Shown here: positions 46,717 to 54,423 of the stretch, one piece after another
Position numbering within the stretch: position 1 is the stretch's first letter
Layout: each line of letters begins with the position of its first letter
DNA from: Geomicrobium sp. JCM 19039
GTDB taxonomy: Bacteria; Bacillota; Bacilli; Bacillales; Marinococcaceae
Length of the DNA: 64,000 bases
Assembly: GCF_000698145.1 (NCBI RefSeq)
Contig: NZ_BAXB01000001.1
Coordinates: 124,001-188,000 of the forward strand
Direction of reading: 5' to 3'
Notes under the pieces: generated by a model
The model's input: the letters and a program-made list of their open reading frames with translations, nothing else
Databases searched by the model: none
What the model was told of the DNA's origin: nothing
Program-made: the position numbers and the translations under genes

Positions 46717-47095
46717 TAAGTTGAACTAATGAAATTCTTCACAAACGAATGGTAGACCAACCGTTAAAGCCTGAAGTTCGTCAACTTTGAGATCGATTTT
46801 CATCGTTTACAATAGACGTAGCAATGATGGGTATCTACTGCTATTGGCTTCCAAAGTGTACAGATCGAGTTGAATGCCCATATTGAGCAACCCCAGTTCA
46901 GCGACGTCGTCCATTCAGTACCGTTGATTGGAACGAAAGGCGGTGACGCCTGCGGAAGAAGGGCCGAGACGAGACCCCGCAGATCGCAAGACCGAGGAGG
47001 CTCGGCCGGTCCTCCGCGGCAAGCATCCGCCTGCAGTGGAAAGCAACAACAAGATGCGCAATTAGGAAAATGTTAAGTTCATCCTATATAGATCG
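46711..47095 (+). repeat. Repeat element, copy 4 (385 bp), tandem to copy 3
   Basis: Begins TCTATATAAGTTGAACTAAT then GAAATTCTTC.CAAACGAATGG, matching the start of the 4884-5226 element, and ends GCAATTAGGAAAATGTTAAG, TTCATCCTATATAGATCG. The last 70 bases repeat those of copy 3 (CATCCRCCTGCAGTGGAAAG and CAACAACAA). The inner block around 46935-47030 (GGCGGTGACGCCTGCGG, GAGGAGGCTCGGC, TCCGCGGCAAGCATCCGCC) resembles an intergenic repeat I recall from many Bacillaceae genomes. No gene inside is credible. Confidence 0.7.
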
Positions 47096-47160
47096 TTTAT
47101 ATAATTCTAAAGAGGGCATGGCGTAGGCCAGCGTCTCGGCCCGTCGCCCGAGAAGCGCAT

Positions 47161-47935
47161 TCATCTAGCGACTTCTGTGTCTGCTATGGTAATTGATACT
47201 CCAGCATTTTTCATTGGGGCCAAGTGATCGTCAAGGGTATCGCTGTCTGTGATCACCTCATGAATACGTGCGAGCGGACAAATGGAAGAAAACATCGTCG
47301 TGTCGAATTTATGATGCTCAACAAGAGCAATCACTTTTGCGGATGCCGCATAGATGTGTTCATGAAAAACAGCGACTTCTGGTGTTGCGGTGCTTAACCC
47401 TTTTGCTGATATACCTCCAGCAGAAGCAAAGCAAAGGTCGACAGAGAATCGCCGACTGTTCTCAAGCGCTAAACTGTCGGTCATATTTCCTGAGGATTTA
47501 ACTTCTCCTCCAATTAAATAGGTGGTCACGTGCGTATAATCACGCAAGTGATAGGCAATCTCAACAGAGTTTGTCACGACTGTATACGCAAAGTCTACAG
47601 GCAAATACTGAAGAAGAGCGTAGTGAATGGATGCACCACCGATAAATATGGTTTGCTCAGGTTCCATGCGTGCTACCGCTTCTTTTGCGATTTGTTGTTG
47701 TTGAGGCTAGCTTTGCCATATCTTTCTTGATTTGATCTGGGGCTTTGTCTGCTCATTGGCATTGGAATAGCCCACCGTGGGTCCGCTTGAGAAGGTTTAG
47801 TTCCTCCATCATCGACAAATCACGACGTACTGAATCGATGGAAATTCCGAACTTTTCTGACAGTTCTTTTGTTGATACGCGGCCTTTTGCTTTCAACATT
47901 TCCACGATCGTGTCTCTTCGTTCTTCCAAATACAT
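47161..47935 (-). pseudogene. DeoR family regulator (several frame breaks)
   Basis: ATG 47935 behind AAAGGGTG starts MYLEERRDTIVEMLKAKGRV, and STKELSEKFGISIDSVRRDL is the DeoR helix-turn-helix. The frame ends near 47753 after HGGLFQCQ. The sugar-phosphate-binding domain reappears from about 47700 (KEAVARMEPEQTIFIGGASI, TNSVEIAYHLRD, TYLIGGEVKSSGNM) to 47161. Unlike the other broken genes here, the junction (47690-47770) needs several changes, so this may be a true pseudogene. DeoR proteins repress sugar operons; no target is adjacent. Confidence 0.75.
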
Positions 47936-48037
47936 GTGATCACCCTTTCGGTTTGGTTAATGGTAGTATACAGCATTAATTCTGTTTTGTGAATGTTTTT
48001 ATGCTGTTTTATTCATTTTTGTTCTTTTTATTTCATG

Positions 48038-48068
48038 TTGACTCTAACGCCACGTGACAGTTTAACGT
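48038..48068 (+). promoter_or_regulatory. MerR-type promoter with 19-bp spacer
   Basis: TTGACT (48038-48043) and TAACGT (48063-48068) are separated by 19 bases instead of 17, the overlong spacing that MerR activators correct by twisting DNA. The spacer CTAACGCCACGTGACAGTT has partial dyad symmetry around CACGTG. Lies 22 bases before the regulator's TTG start, so it fits autoregulation. Confidence 0.5.
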
Positions 48069-48090
48069 ATTTATTGTAGGAGGTGACGGA

Positions 48091-48822
48091 TTGCTTAAAG
48101 TCAAACAAGTAAGCCAGATTGTAGGGATTAGTGTGCGCACGTTGCACCATTATGATGAGATTGGGTTACTCGTACCCGAGACAACGACAGAGGCAGGGTA
48201 TCGATTGTATTCGGAAGAGAATCTAAAAGATTTGCAACAAATTCTGTTTTTCAAAGAACTCGGCCTCTCATTGAAGTCAATAAAGGAAATTATAAGTAAT
48301 CCTGAATTTGACCATCGAGATGCATTAATGCTTCATCGCAAAAGTTTGGAAGAAAAAAAGCGAGCGATCATTCAAATGATTGAAACGATCGATCGAACAT
48401 TAGACGCTAAAGAAGGAGAGATTGATATGACAGATAAAAAACATTTTGCAGGGTTTGATTTTTCAGAAGGCGAGCAATATGAGAAGGAAGCGAGAGACAA
48501 ATGGGGGGATAAAGCTGTGGACGAAGCAAAAAGTCACGTACACAAGCAGGAGACGAAGATGGCTGAGCGTATGAACGACATTTATCGAGATCTTGCTACA
48601 ATGCGTGATACAGACCCGGCTTCACAAGAAGCTCAACAAGCAATCGCAACGTGGTATGAGTATTTAAATGAAATGGGTACATACTCACTGGATGCATTCG
48701 CGGGCTTAGGGGAGATGTACGTTTCAGATGAGCGGTTTAAGAACAACATCGATCAGTTTGGTGACGGATTAGCTGCTTGGATGCACGAAGCGATGAGAGC
48801 ATATGCTGAACAAAACAAATGA
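48091..48822 (+). CDS. MerR family regulator with TipAS-type domain
   Basis: 243 residues. Residues 1-70 are the MerR winged helix (VSQIVGISVRTLHHYDEIGL), 80-110 the dimer coiled coil, and 120-243 a TipAS-like antibiotic-recognition domain (FSEGEQYEKEARDKWGDKAV, WYEYLNEMGTYSLDAFAGLGEMY). Relatives Mta and TipAL bind bulky drugs and switch on efflux genes. TTG 48091 follows AGGAGGTG. Two ABC permeases and a degenerate-ATPase regulator lie just downstream on the other strand, and could be within its field, though no shared operator was found. Confidence 0.9.
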   Translation: MLKVKQVSQIVGISVRTLHHYDEIGLLVPETTTEAGYRLYSEENLKDLQQILFFKELGLSLKSIKEIISNPEFDHRDALMLHRKSLEEKKRAIIQMIETIDRTLDAKEGEIDMTDKKHFAGFDFSEGEQYEKEARDKWGDKAVDEAKSHVHKQETKMAERMNDIYRDLATMRDTDPASQEAQQAIATWYEYLNEMGTYSLDAFAGLGEMYVSDERFKNNIDQFGDGLAAWMHEAMRAYAEQNK

Positions 48823-49116
48823 TTGGCGAACCTTGACGAGGGGACGGGCTCGATTAGAGTGGAAAAAATTAAAATTTGGAGAAGGAAAAATGAATCGATC
48901 TCACGTACACCTTTAATTGGGCTCATATTCATCTCAGCCCTTTTATATGGAATAAGAGTTATTCCTATCGCCATTTTTGCGATTCCCCTTGCCGACGTTT
49001 TAGATATTCTAAATACAAATTTCGCGAACGACGCTAGCAGTCCATTGCCTGCGATGTTGCTTCCTTTCACGATGTTGTCGTTTGTTATCGGACTCGTATT
49101 TTTCGTTCAGATCTAA
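48823..49116 (+). CDS. Small membrane protein, start uncertain
   Basis: The supported part is about 70 residues from RTPLIGLIFISALLYGIRV to the TAA at 49116, with two hydrophobic segments and an intervening LADVLDILNTNFANDASS. The best ribosome site (GGAGAAGGAAAA before ATG 48891) opens a different frame, MNRSHVHL, that stops after 8 codons; one lost base there would join it as MNRS.RTPLIGL. The in-frame upstream part has no good ribosome site. Probably another single-base break. Function unknown. Confidence 0.4.
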   Translation: MANLDEGTGSIRVEKIKIWRRKNESISRTPLIGLIFISALLYGIRVIPIAIFAIPLADVLDILNTNFANDASSPLPAMLLPFTMLSFVIGLVFFVQI

Positions 49117-49158
49117 GTAGCTGATGGAACGTTTAAGTAGCTCCAATCCATTACAATT

Positions 49159-49187
49159 GCCCGCCTGTGCATCAGCACTAGGCGGGC
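49159..49187. terminator. Hairpin between convergent genes
   Basis: GCCCGCCT/AGGCGGGC with a 13-base loop and a short TTT. Shared by the small membrane gene and the ABC exporter operon. Confidence 0.65.
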
Positions 49188-49211
49188 TTTGTGTGTCAGA
49201 AGGCGCTATTG

Positions 49212-49976
49212 TTAAGCGGAAGTCTTAGACCAAGAAAATACGCGAATGGCGATCGTAAATAAAATGACGATGGTGATAATAATCACGGTTAGGCTTAGCC
49301 ATAACGGGTACTCAGCAGAATAATTTACGATTAAGAGGTCACGTTTTACGTCACCCAAATAGGTAAACGGGAAAAATAAAGCGATCGTGTTCATTACTTG
49401 ACTGGAATAAATGCTTAACGGCATAAGTACGCCACTAAGAATGAGCACGGGTGCAGATAATCCACCGAGCAATGCACCAGCGGTTTCTACGGATTGTAAA
49501 ATTGAACCAAAAATGAATCCGAGTGTAACCATCATGGCGAGCGTGAGCATCGAGATGGCTATTCCAGGGAGAAACTGGCTGAATGATATGATTCCAAGTA
49601 ACACGCCAAGTAGCAAAAATAATACCATTTGAAACACGCCAATAAGGAAACGAACAGAAATTTGTGAGAGTACGTACGTACTTTTCTTTAGCGGTGAGAT
49701 TTCTAACAGTCGAAGAACACCACTCTTTCGTTGCTCAATGAGAGGGATGGCTGTTCCAAGAAGACCAGATGATAACAACGCGAACACGATAAGTCCAGGG
49801 AATAGATACTCCATGAACGAGAGGCCATCGGCCTGGGCTGGAGTGAGCATATCAATCCCCCAAAACATGAGCAAAAATAATAAAGGGAATATCATGATTA
49901 GAAAGAATGTTCTTGGAACTCTTTTTATTTCTAACCATTGAACTTTGGACAGTTCAACTAACGTTTGTTTTTGCAT
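49212..49976 (-). CDS. ABC-2 type exporter permease
   Basis: 254 residues, six membrane helices; MLRLLEISPLKKSTYVLSQ-like segment (VLRLLEISPLKKSTYVLSQI) and LPGIAISMLTLAMMVTLGFI are typical of the ABC-2 (DrrB/NatB) group, which export drugs, sodium or lipids. It starts 1-2 bases after the ATPase stop, so it is translationally coupled. Third exporter gene of the leftward operon. Confidence 0.88.
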   Translation of the reverse strand: MQKQTLVELSKVQWLEIKRVPRTFFLIMIFPLLFLLMFWGIDMLTPAQADGLSFMEYLFPGLIVFALLSSGLLGTAIPLIEQRKSGVLRLLEISPLKKSTYVLSQISVRFLIGVFQMVLFLLLGVLLGIISFSQFLPGIAISMLTLAMMVTLGFIFGSILQSVETAGALLGGLSAPVLILSGVLMPLSIYSSQVMNTIALFFPFTYLGDVKRDLLIVNYSAEYPLWLSLTVIIITIVILFTIAIRVFSWSKTSA

Positions 49977-49977
49977 A

Positions 49978-50703
49978 TCAATCTACTCCTGTCCGCATTG
50001 TAGAACCTGTGAGACTCTTGAACGCTTCATTAAGTGTTTGTTTGTTTTTATTTGCGTATTTTCGAATGAGTTGCTCCGATGTATCTATGTCGAGAATAGC
50101 TCCTTCGTGCAAGACAGCAACTTGATCACTAAATTGTTCGGCTTCTTCCATATAGTGGGTCGTAAACACGATCGTTTTTCCTTTTGCTTTCATATCGGCG
50201 AGTACTTCCCAAATCAATTCTCTCACTTGGACGTCTAAGCCGGCAGTCGGTTCATCAAGCAAAATCACTTTTGGGTCGCCAATGAGGGCTAACCCAATCG
50301 CTGTTCGTTGTTTTTGACCTGTGGAAAGCTTGTGGATGCGCTGATGCTTCAAAGCATCCAAGTGTAAAAGATCTAGTAAGTGATCAGGAGATATCGGTTT
50401 TGAATAAAAGCTAGCAAACAATGAGTATAATTCTTGAACCGTGGTGCGTTCGAACATGGCGTGGTTTTGCAATTGGACGCCGACAGAATTTCGTATTGAA
50501 GAAACCTGCTTGCCATTAATGGACAGAGACCCGGAGTCGTAAGATGTAAGTCCGATGAGGCATTCCATGAGCGTCGTTTTCCCTGCACCATTCCTTCCTA
50601 AAATCGCAAAGGTCTGATTTTCTAAAATTGTGAGGGTCACATCGTTTAGGACGCGCCGGTCGTCGTATATTTTGACAAGATCTTGAATATGGATATTCAT
50701 CAT
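49978..50703 (-). CDS. ABC exporter ATPase
   Basis: 241 residues. Walker A GRNGAGKTTLMEC, signature LSTGQKQRTAIGLAL, Walker B VILLDEPTAGLD, H-loop FTTHYMEE. A complete, active-type CcmA/DrrA ATPase; the C-terminal 35 residues form a short helix. It drives the two ABC-2 permeases on either side. ATG-ATG start follows AAAGAG; the permease upstream ends 6 bases before. Confidence 0.92.
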   Translation of the reverse strand: MMNIHIQDLVKIYDDRRVLNDVTLTILENQTFAILGRNGAGKTTLMECLIGLTSYDSGSLSINGKQVSSIRNSVGVQLQNHAMFERTTVQELYSLFASFYSKPISPDHLLDLLHLDALKHQRIHKLSTGQKQRTAIGLALIGDPKVILLDEPTAGLDVQVRELIWEVLADMKAKGKTIVFTTHYMEEAEQFSDQVAVLHEGAILDIDTSEQLIRKYANKNKQTLNEAFKSLTGSTMRTGVD

Positions 50704-50709
50704 TTCTCT

Positions 50710-51432
50710 TTATCCTTTCTGTTCGTTGTGACGGTGGACTAGATAAAGAACAATACCAAAGAAGACGGTCCATCCACTTAATACGATGAGGGGCAGATAA
50801 TAATCGGATACATTCCCTCCAGCGATGCTTAAGCCTAGTCCTTCGTAAGCGTATTTGATCGGGAAGAGTGCATTGATGGATGACACCCACCTTTGATCGA
50901 TGAGTGGTTCGAATGTAGCCAAAAAGAAAAGGCCTAGTGCAACAGGCAAATGAATGCTCGTTGATTGGACTTGAGATGTTGACCACAGTCCAATTGACGT
51001 TGAAAGTAGCAAATAAAATGCACAAGACAGCAGGAAGAACAGAGCAAAAGGAAGTGGCTGAACGCTGAGCCCTTGAATAAATAAGCAGATGGCACAAATG
51101 ATTACGGTGAGACCAAAAAACAAGATGCTTTTTGCCATGAGCATCTCCTTTACATTCGTTGGAGATGAGAGAAGCATGTGAAATGTCCCTTTTTCTTTTT
51201 CTTCGGCAATCGACGTTGCCGGCATTGTCCCGCAAAGAAACAAAATCGCCATTAATATCGGCATCGATACGAGTTCAAAGTTCTCTCTCGGTTGACTCGG
51301 GTCAGACATTAACGTATACAGCACCGCAAGAAAAACAGGCATGATTAACAACATGACGATGAGTGGATGTTTAAGGTGATCTTTCACATCTTTTATAAAT
51401 AAATATCGTATTCTTTTAATGGATAAGTCCAT
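50710..51432 (-). CDS. ABC-2 type exporter permease
   Basis: 240 residues, six membrane helices. MPATSIAEEKEKGTFHMLLS is the conserved ABC-2 coupling segment. ATG 51432 is 9 bases after GGAGAG; an open frame reaches 51468 but overlaps a palindrome. With the other permease it should make an asymmetric exporter channel. Sequence gives no clear substrate. Confidence 0.88.
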   Translation of the reverse strand: MDLSIKRIRYLFIKDVKDHLKHPLIVMLLIMPVFLAVLYTLMSDPSQPRENFELVSMPILMAILFLCGTMPATSIAEEKEKGTFHMLLSSPTNVKEMLMAKSILFFGLTVIICAICLFIQGLSVQPLPFALFFLLSCAFYLLLSTSIGLWSTSQVQSTSIHLPVALGLFFLATFEPLIDQRWVSSINALFPIKYAYEGLGLSIAGGNVSDYYLPLIVLSGWTVFFGIVLYLVHRHNEQKG

Positions 51433-51457
51433 GTTCGAATTCTCTCCGTTCAATGAG

Positions 51458-51471
51458 GGTGTGTACACACC
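51458..51471. promoter_or_regulatory. 14-bp palindrome before the exporter operon
   Basis: GGTGTGTACACACC, perfect, 26 bases upstream of the first permease start. A likely operator; the protein that binds it is unknown. Confidence 0.45.
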
Positions 51472-51600
51472 GGCTCATGACTTTAGTGTCGTCCCTCCTT
51501 CCATGTTTCAAGTGTATGAAATGGTAGAAGAGATCGCATCATTTGAGCGACGAGTGGTGACGTTGATCTTGCCAGTGATGCAAATAGACAGGTGAATGGT

Positions 51601-52587
51601 TCACGTTTGGATGCCCAACTTCTCATACAAAGGCGAGACATTTGCTCGTGATAACGGCACGCTCGTATTTTCCACAGAAAGAATCAAGCTGTAACTGTTT
51701 CTCGTCCACTTCATCACTTCCCGCACTCGTTGTAAATTTACGAGATACGACCGATGTGTTCGAAAAAAGCCAAAGGGGAGTAGTTGCAACTCCAATTCTT
51801 GCAGTGTTAACGTCGAGCGAAATGTTTCTGTTTGGACGTGCAACATTGACGTGCCGTCAATACTTTCTATGTAATCAATTTCCTCAGGATCAAACAAAAT
51901 GAGCTTCTCCTCAGATCGAGCAGGAATTTTTTTGAATGAAGGTGGCGGAGCCTGGCTTCGTTCAGGAGTTTCTGATGATGTATGTTCACCGTCGGTTTCA
52001 AGAAACGTAAGCGCGCGGTGTGTGAGCCGATACACAGCTGCCCCCATTGACAATGCATCTTCTAAAAATGTACTCGTCACGAGCGTCGTAATCCCTTTTT
52101 GTTGCCAGCTTTCGAGGTTTGCTCGCAAGATCAGCTTCGTTTCGTCATCAACACCAGATTCAGGATCTTCAAGAATAATCGTCTTTGGCTCATGAATTAT
52201 TGCCCGGGCAATGAGCACCCGCCGTTTTACAGAGTGTGGCAATTTTTTATAAGGTTCATTCACATAATCAGAAAGTCCCCAATCCCCGACAACTGCCTTT
52301 ATATCTATAGAAGAGTCGTACATTTGCGCGAATATCATGAGGTTGTCGCGAACGGAAAGTCGTTCATAAAGTGTATCGTTTTGTGTGAACACACCGATTG
52401 GGAAATCACCTACGGATATAGAGCCATTCGAAGGTTGGTCCTGTTTTGTGATGAGTGTAATGAGATGGTTCCCTTGCTTTTGACTACAATGAATCACCGT
52501 TGCCGATCCTTTTGGAAGCTCAAGGTTTATTGAAGGAATGATCGAGCGACCGTTTTCAACTTTTGTCAAATTTGTAAATGTAATCAT
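51601..52587 (-). CDS. Degenerate ABC ATPase fused to LytTR DNA-binding domain
   Basis: 328 residues. Residues 1-200 follow the ABC ATPase fold but the active site is lost: Walker A is HCSQKQGNHLI with no G-K-S/T, the signature is KLPHSVKRRVLIARAI and Walker B reads IILEDPESGVD with the Asp-Glu pair inverted. Residues about 225-328 are a LytTR domain (IDYIESIDGTSMLHVQT, FGFFRTHRSYLVNLQRVREV, VPLSRANVSPLYEKL). So it is probably a transcription factor whose sensor is an inactive ATPase. ATG 52587 is 7 bases after AAGGAG. It precedes the exporter operon by about 170 bases and most likely controls it. Confidence 0.88.
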   Translation of the reverse strand: MITFTNLTKVENGRSIIPSINLELPKGSATVIHCSQKQGNHLITLITKQDQPSNGSISVGDFPIGVFTQNDTLYERLSVRDNLMIFAQMYDSSIDIKAVVGDWGLSDYVNEPYKKLPHSVKRRVLIARAIIHEPKTIILEDPESGVDDETKLILRANLESWQQKGITTLVTSTFLEDALSMGAAVYRLTHRALTFLETDGEHTSSETPERSQAPPPSFKKIPARSEEKLILFDPEEIDYIESIDGTSMLHVQTETFRSTLTLQELELQLLPFGFFRTHRSYLVNLQRVREVMKWTRNSYSLILSVENTSVPLSRANVSPLYEKLGIQT

Positions 52588-52715
52588 ATCAATCTCCTTA
52601 CGATATGTTCGTCTTTACAGTATACAAAAAATACAGACAATGAAGGAAAGAGATTTCTCTGATCAACGAGTGAATCGCTTCTTTTACTTACGGAGAAGAT
52701 TACGGGTTTAAACGA

Positions 52716-52755
52716 AAAACGCTCATCATACGTGAACGTATGATGAGCGTTTTTT
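52716..52755. terminator. Long perfect terminator hairpin
   Basis: AAAACGCTCATCATACGT paired with its full complement around a 2-base loop, T-rich on both sides. Lies between the 52761 stop and the LytTR gene's upstream region. Confidence 0.92.
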
Positions 52756-52760
52756 GAACC

Positions 52761-53249
52761 CTATTGAAGAATGGCAAGGTAGCCGAAGTAACCCGCAACA
52801 ACACCTAGCACGCCCCATACAACGATGCTCACCGTGTGCCAAAGAATAACTTTTCCACGGCTTGCGCCTGCAGCAAGGGAGATGAATGCGGCGATGTGGC
52901 CAGAAGCGATGAGCGGTGCAATGAGTGCTAATCCAGGCACACCGTACTTGTCGTAGTAGCCTTGCGCTTTCTTTGCACGTTTGCCGAAAAACCCTTCTTT
53001 TCCTTTCGCTTCGCGTCGTTCTCTAAGCATACGGAACAACGCATTAAACGGAAGGATGATCGCCATAACGGACAACCAGTTGCCAATCATACTGCTGATG
53101 GCGGCGGTAACAATCGGTACACCGATAAAGGCACCCACAAAGCTTCCAAAGAATGTCTCTAAAAATGGAATCATAGCAAGAAGAAGAATTCCGAGGTGTT
53201 GAACGAGCGGATTCACTTCAAGTAAATAGACTAAGAAATCGTTTATCAT
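52761..53249 (-). CDS. Small multidrug export family protein
   Basis: 162 residues, four to five membrane segments. IPFLETFFGSFVGAFIGVPI and a basic loop (RERREAKGKEGFFGKRAKKA) then YYDKYGVPGLALIAPLIASG match the family named small multi-drug export protein; direct proof of drug export is thin for this family. ATG 53249 is 9 bases after AAGGAG; ATG 53255 is too close. Divergent from the ArsR-containing operon, sharing a 250-bp control region. Confidence 0.82.
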   Translation of the reverse strand: MINDFLVYLLEVNPLVQHLGILLLAMIPFLETFFGSFVGAFIGVPIVTAAISSMIGNWLSVMAIILPFNALFRMLRERREAKGKEGFFGKRAKKAQGYYDKYGVPGLALIAPLIASGHIAAFISLAAGASRGKVILWHTVSIVVWGVLGVVAGYFGYLAILQ

Positions 53250-53331
53250 GGTCATGCACTCCTTGTTTTGTTGGTACGTTAACCATACACTGGATTTTGC
53301 AAATTGACGGTAGTTCAGATTGGAGACGTTC

Positions 53332-53348
53332 GTTTCATGTCATGAAAC
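53332..53348. promoter_or_regulatory. 17-bp palindrome in a divergent control region
   Basis: GTTTCATG-T-CATGAAAC. Farther right, GAAACGTCC and GAAACGGAC form a direct repeat (53402 and 53421), then TTGACA with a possible TAAATT -10 box 17 bases on. Candidate operator for the ArsR-type protein of the rightward operon. Confidence 0.4.
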
Positions 53349-53506
53349 AGACGGTGATGTGCTGAAGCGACGTTAAAATGGCGCCAACCGTACGGGAGGT
53401 TACGAAACGTCCATACTGTGTCGCGAAACGGACAATTTGACAATAACTTTCATGTGTAATAAATTATTTACATATGAAAAAATAAATAGTCAGGAGGAAT
53501 CATACG

Positions 53507-53773
53507 ATGGAATCTTTTAATATTTTCGGTATTGTCGTACAGGTTCTTTTCGTATTGCCAATTATTGGTTTGTTCATTTACCTTATCGTCGTGCTTAGGC
53601 GAATGAGAAAACAAACAAACAATGAGGGCAACGAACAAAGTGCAGTTGCTCAAACGATTGAAGAACTAGACGAACGAGAAATTGTATTGAAGACAGAAAT
53701 TGGAGAAGAGAGAAAGAAACTACAGCAAGCGATCGGAAACTTGGATCATCTTCTGCATGAGGTGCGAGAATGA
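53507..53773 (+). CDS. Small membrane-anchored coiled-coil protein A
   Basis: 88 residues: one N-terminal membrane helix (IVVQVLFVLPIIGLFIYLIV) then RRMRKQ and a charged helix (TIEELDEREIVLKTEIGEER, KKLQQAIGNLDHLLHEV) with heptad-like spacing. AGGAGG precedes ATG 53507. Its stop overlaps the ATG of the ArsR-type gene by 4 bases, so the two are coupled. Not recognised as a named family. Confidence 0.7.
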   Translation: MESFNIFGIVVQVLFVLPIIGLFIYLIVVLRRMRKQTNNEGNEQSAVAQTIEELDEREIVLKTEIGEERKKLQQAIGNLDHLLHEVRE

Positions 53774-54093
53774 GCGAAGAGAGAACAGGCGATGAACTGC
53801 TCGCTTTCTTTGAGGCATTAGCGAACCGTCACCGGTTACGAATGGTTGCCCTGCTCTATGAAGACCGCAAGTACGTAAGCCAATTGGCAAGAGAATTAGG
53901 ATTAAGCCGCCCCCTCGTCTACATGCACCTCAATCGCCTTGAGGAAGCGAAAATTGTAACAAGTGAACGGGAAATATCTGAGAGTGGGAAAGCGATGAAT
54001 TATTACGCACTGGAACCATTTTATGAAGAGATAACAGCGGCTTACATTGCTCGCGCAACGGAGACGCTATCGAACGAAAGAAAGAAAGGATGA
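53770..54093 (+). CDS. ArsR-type winged-helix regulator
   Basis: 107 residues. LLAFFEALANRHRLRMVALL is the ArsR opening helix, and YVSQLARELGLSRPLVYMHL then NRLEEAKIV the winged helix-turn-helix. No paired cysteines, so not a metal sensor of the classic kind. It lies between two small membrane coiled-coil genes, which may hold or release it at the membrane (inference). The next gene starts about 15 bases after its stop. Confidence 0.88.
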   Translation: MSEERTGDELLAFFEALANRHRLRMVALLYEDRKYVSQLARELGLSRPLVYMHLNRLEEAKIVTSEREISESGKAMNYYALEPFYEEITAAYIARATETLSNERKKG

Positions 54094-54108
54094 CGAGGTT
54101 TGGAGATT

Positions 54109-54387
54109 ATGGAAGAAGGAATTCTTTGGGGAACCGTCATTTATTCTATTGCTGCATTACTCATGATGTTTATTATACTTGCAATTGTTGTTATGCTCGT
54201 CGTGTTGTTTGTGCAGTTGGTAAAGAGAAGGAATATGCCGGATCGTTATGCGTCGTATGAAAAAATGGCGACAAAGGAAGTAGAGAAGCAAAAGCAACGA
54301 ATTCAAGATCAAGAAGCGCTTCTGGATGACTTGAAAAAGGCAAACGAAAAAGTTCATACAGTCAATCGTCGTTTAAGAGATGTATAA
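54109..54387 (+). CDS. Small membrane-anchored coiled-coil protein B
   Basis: About 92 residues: a long membrane helix (AALLMMFIILAIVVMLVVLF), a basic stop (VKRRN), and a charged coil (KEVEKQKQRIQDQEALLDDL, KKANEKVHTVNRRL). Same plan as protein A but no clear sequence identity. ATG 54109 is poorly spaced from GAGG and TTG 54100 is an alternative. Together with protein A and the ArsR-type gene it makes a three-gene unit just before the sigma-54 regulator gene. Confidence 0.68.
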   Translation: MEEGILWGTVIYSIAALLMMFIILAIVVMLVVLFVQLVKRRNMPDRYASYEKMATKEVEKQKQRIQDQEALLDDLKKANEKVHTVNRRLRDV

Positions 54388-54423
54388 TAGAAACAACTCT
54401 ACAAAGTAGAAAGCGGTGTTCGT

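Noticed and set aside
46870-47076. 68-codon rightward frame in repeat copy 4
   Set aside because: Spans repeat DNA found elsewhere without this frame; no ribosome site.
10516-47095. Possible CRISPR array among the repeated blocks
   Set aside because: The repeats are long, few and not regularly spaced, with no cas genes in the window.
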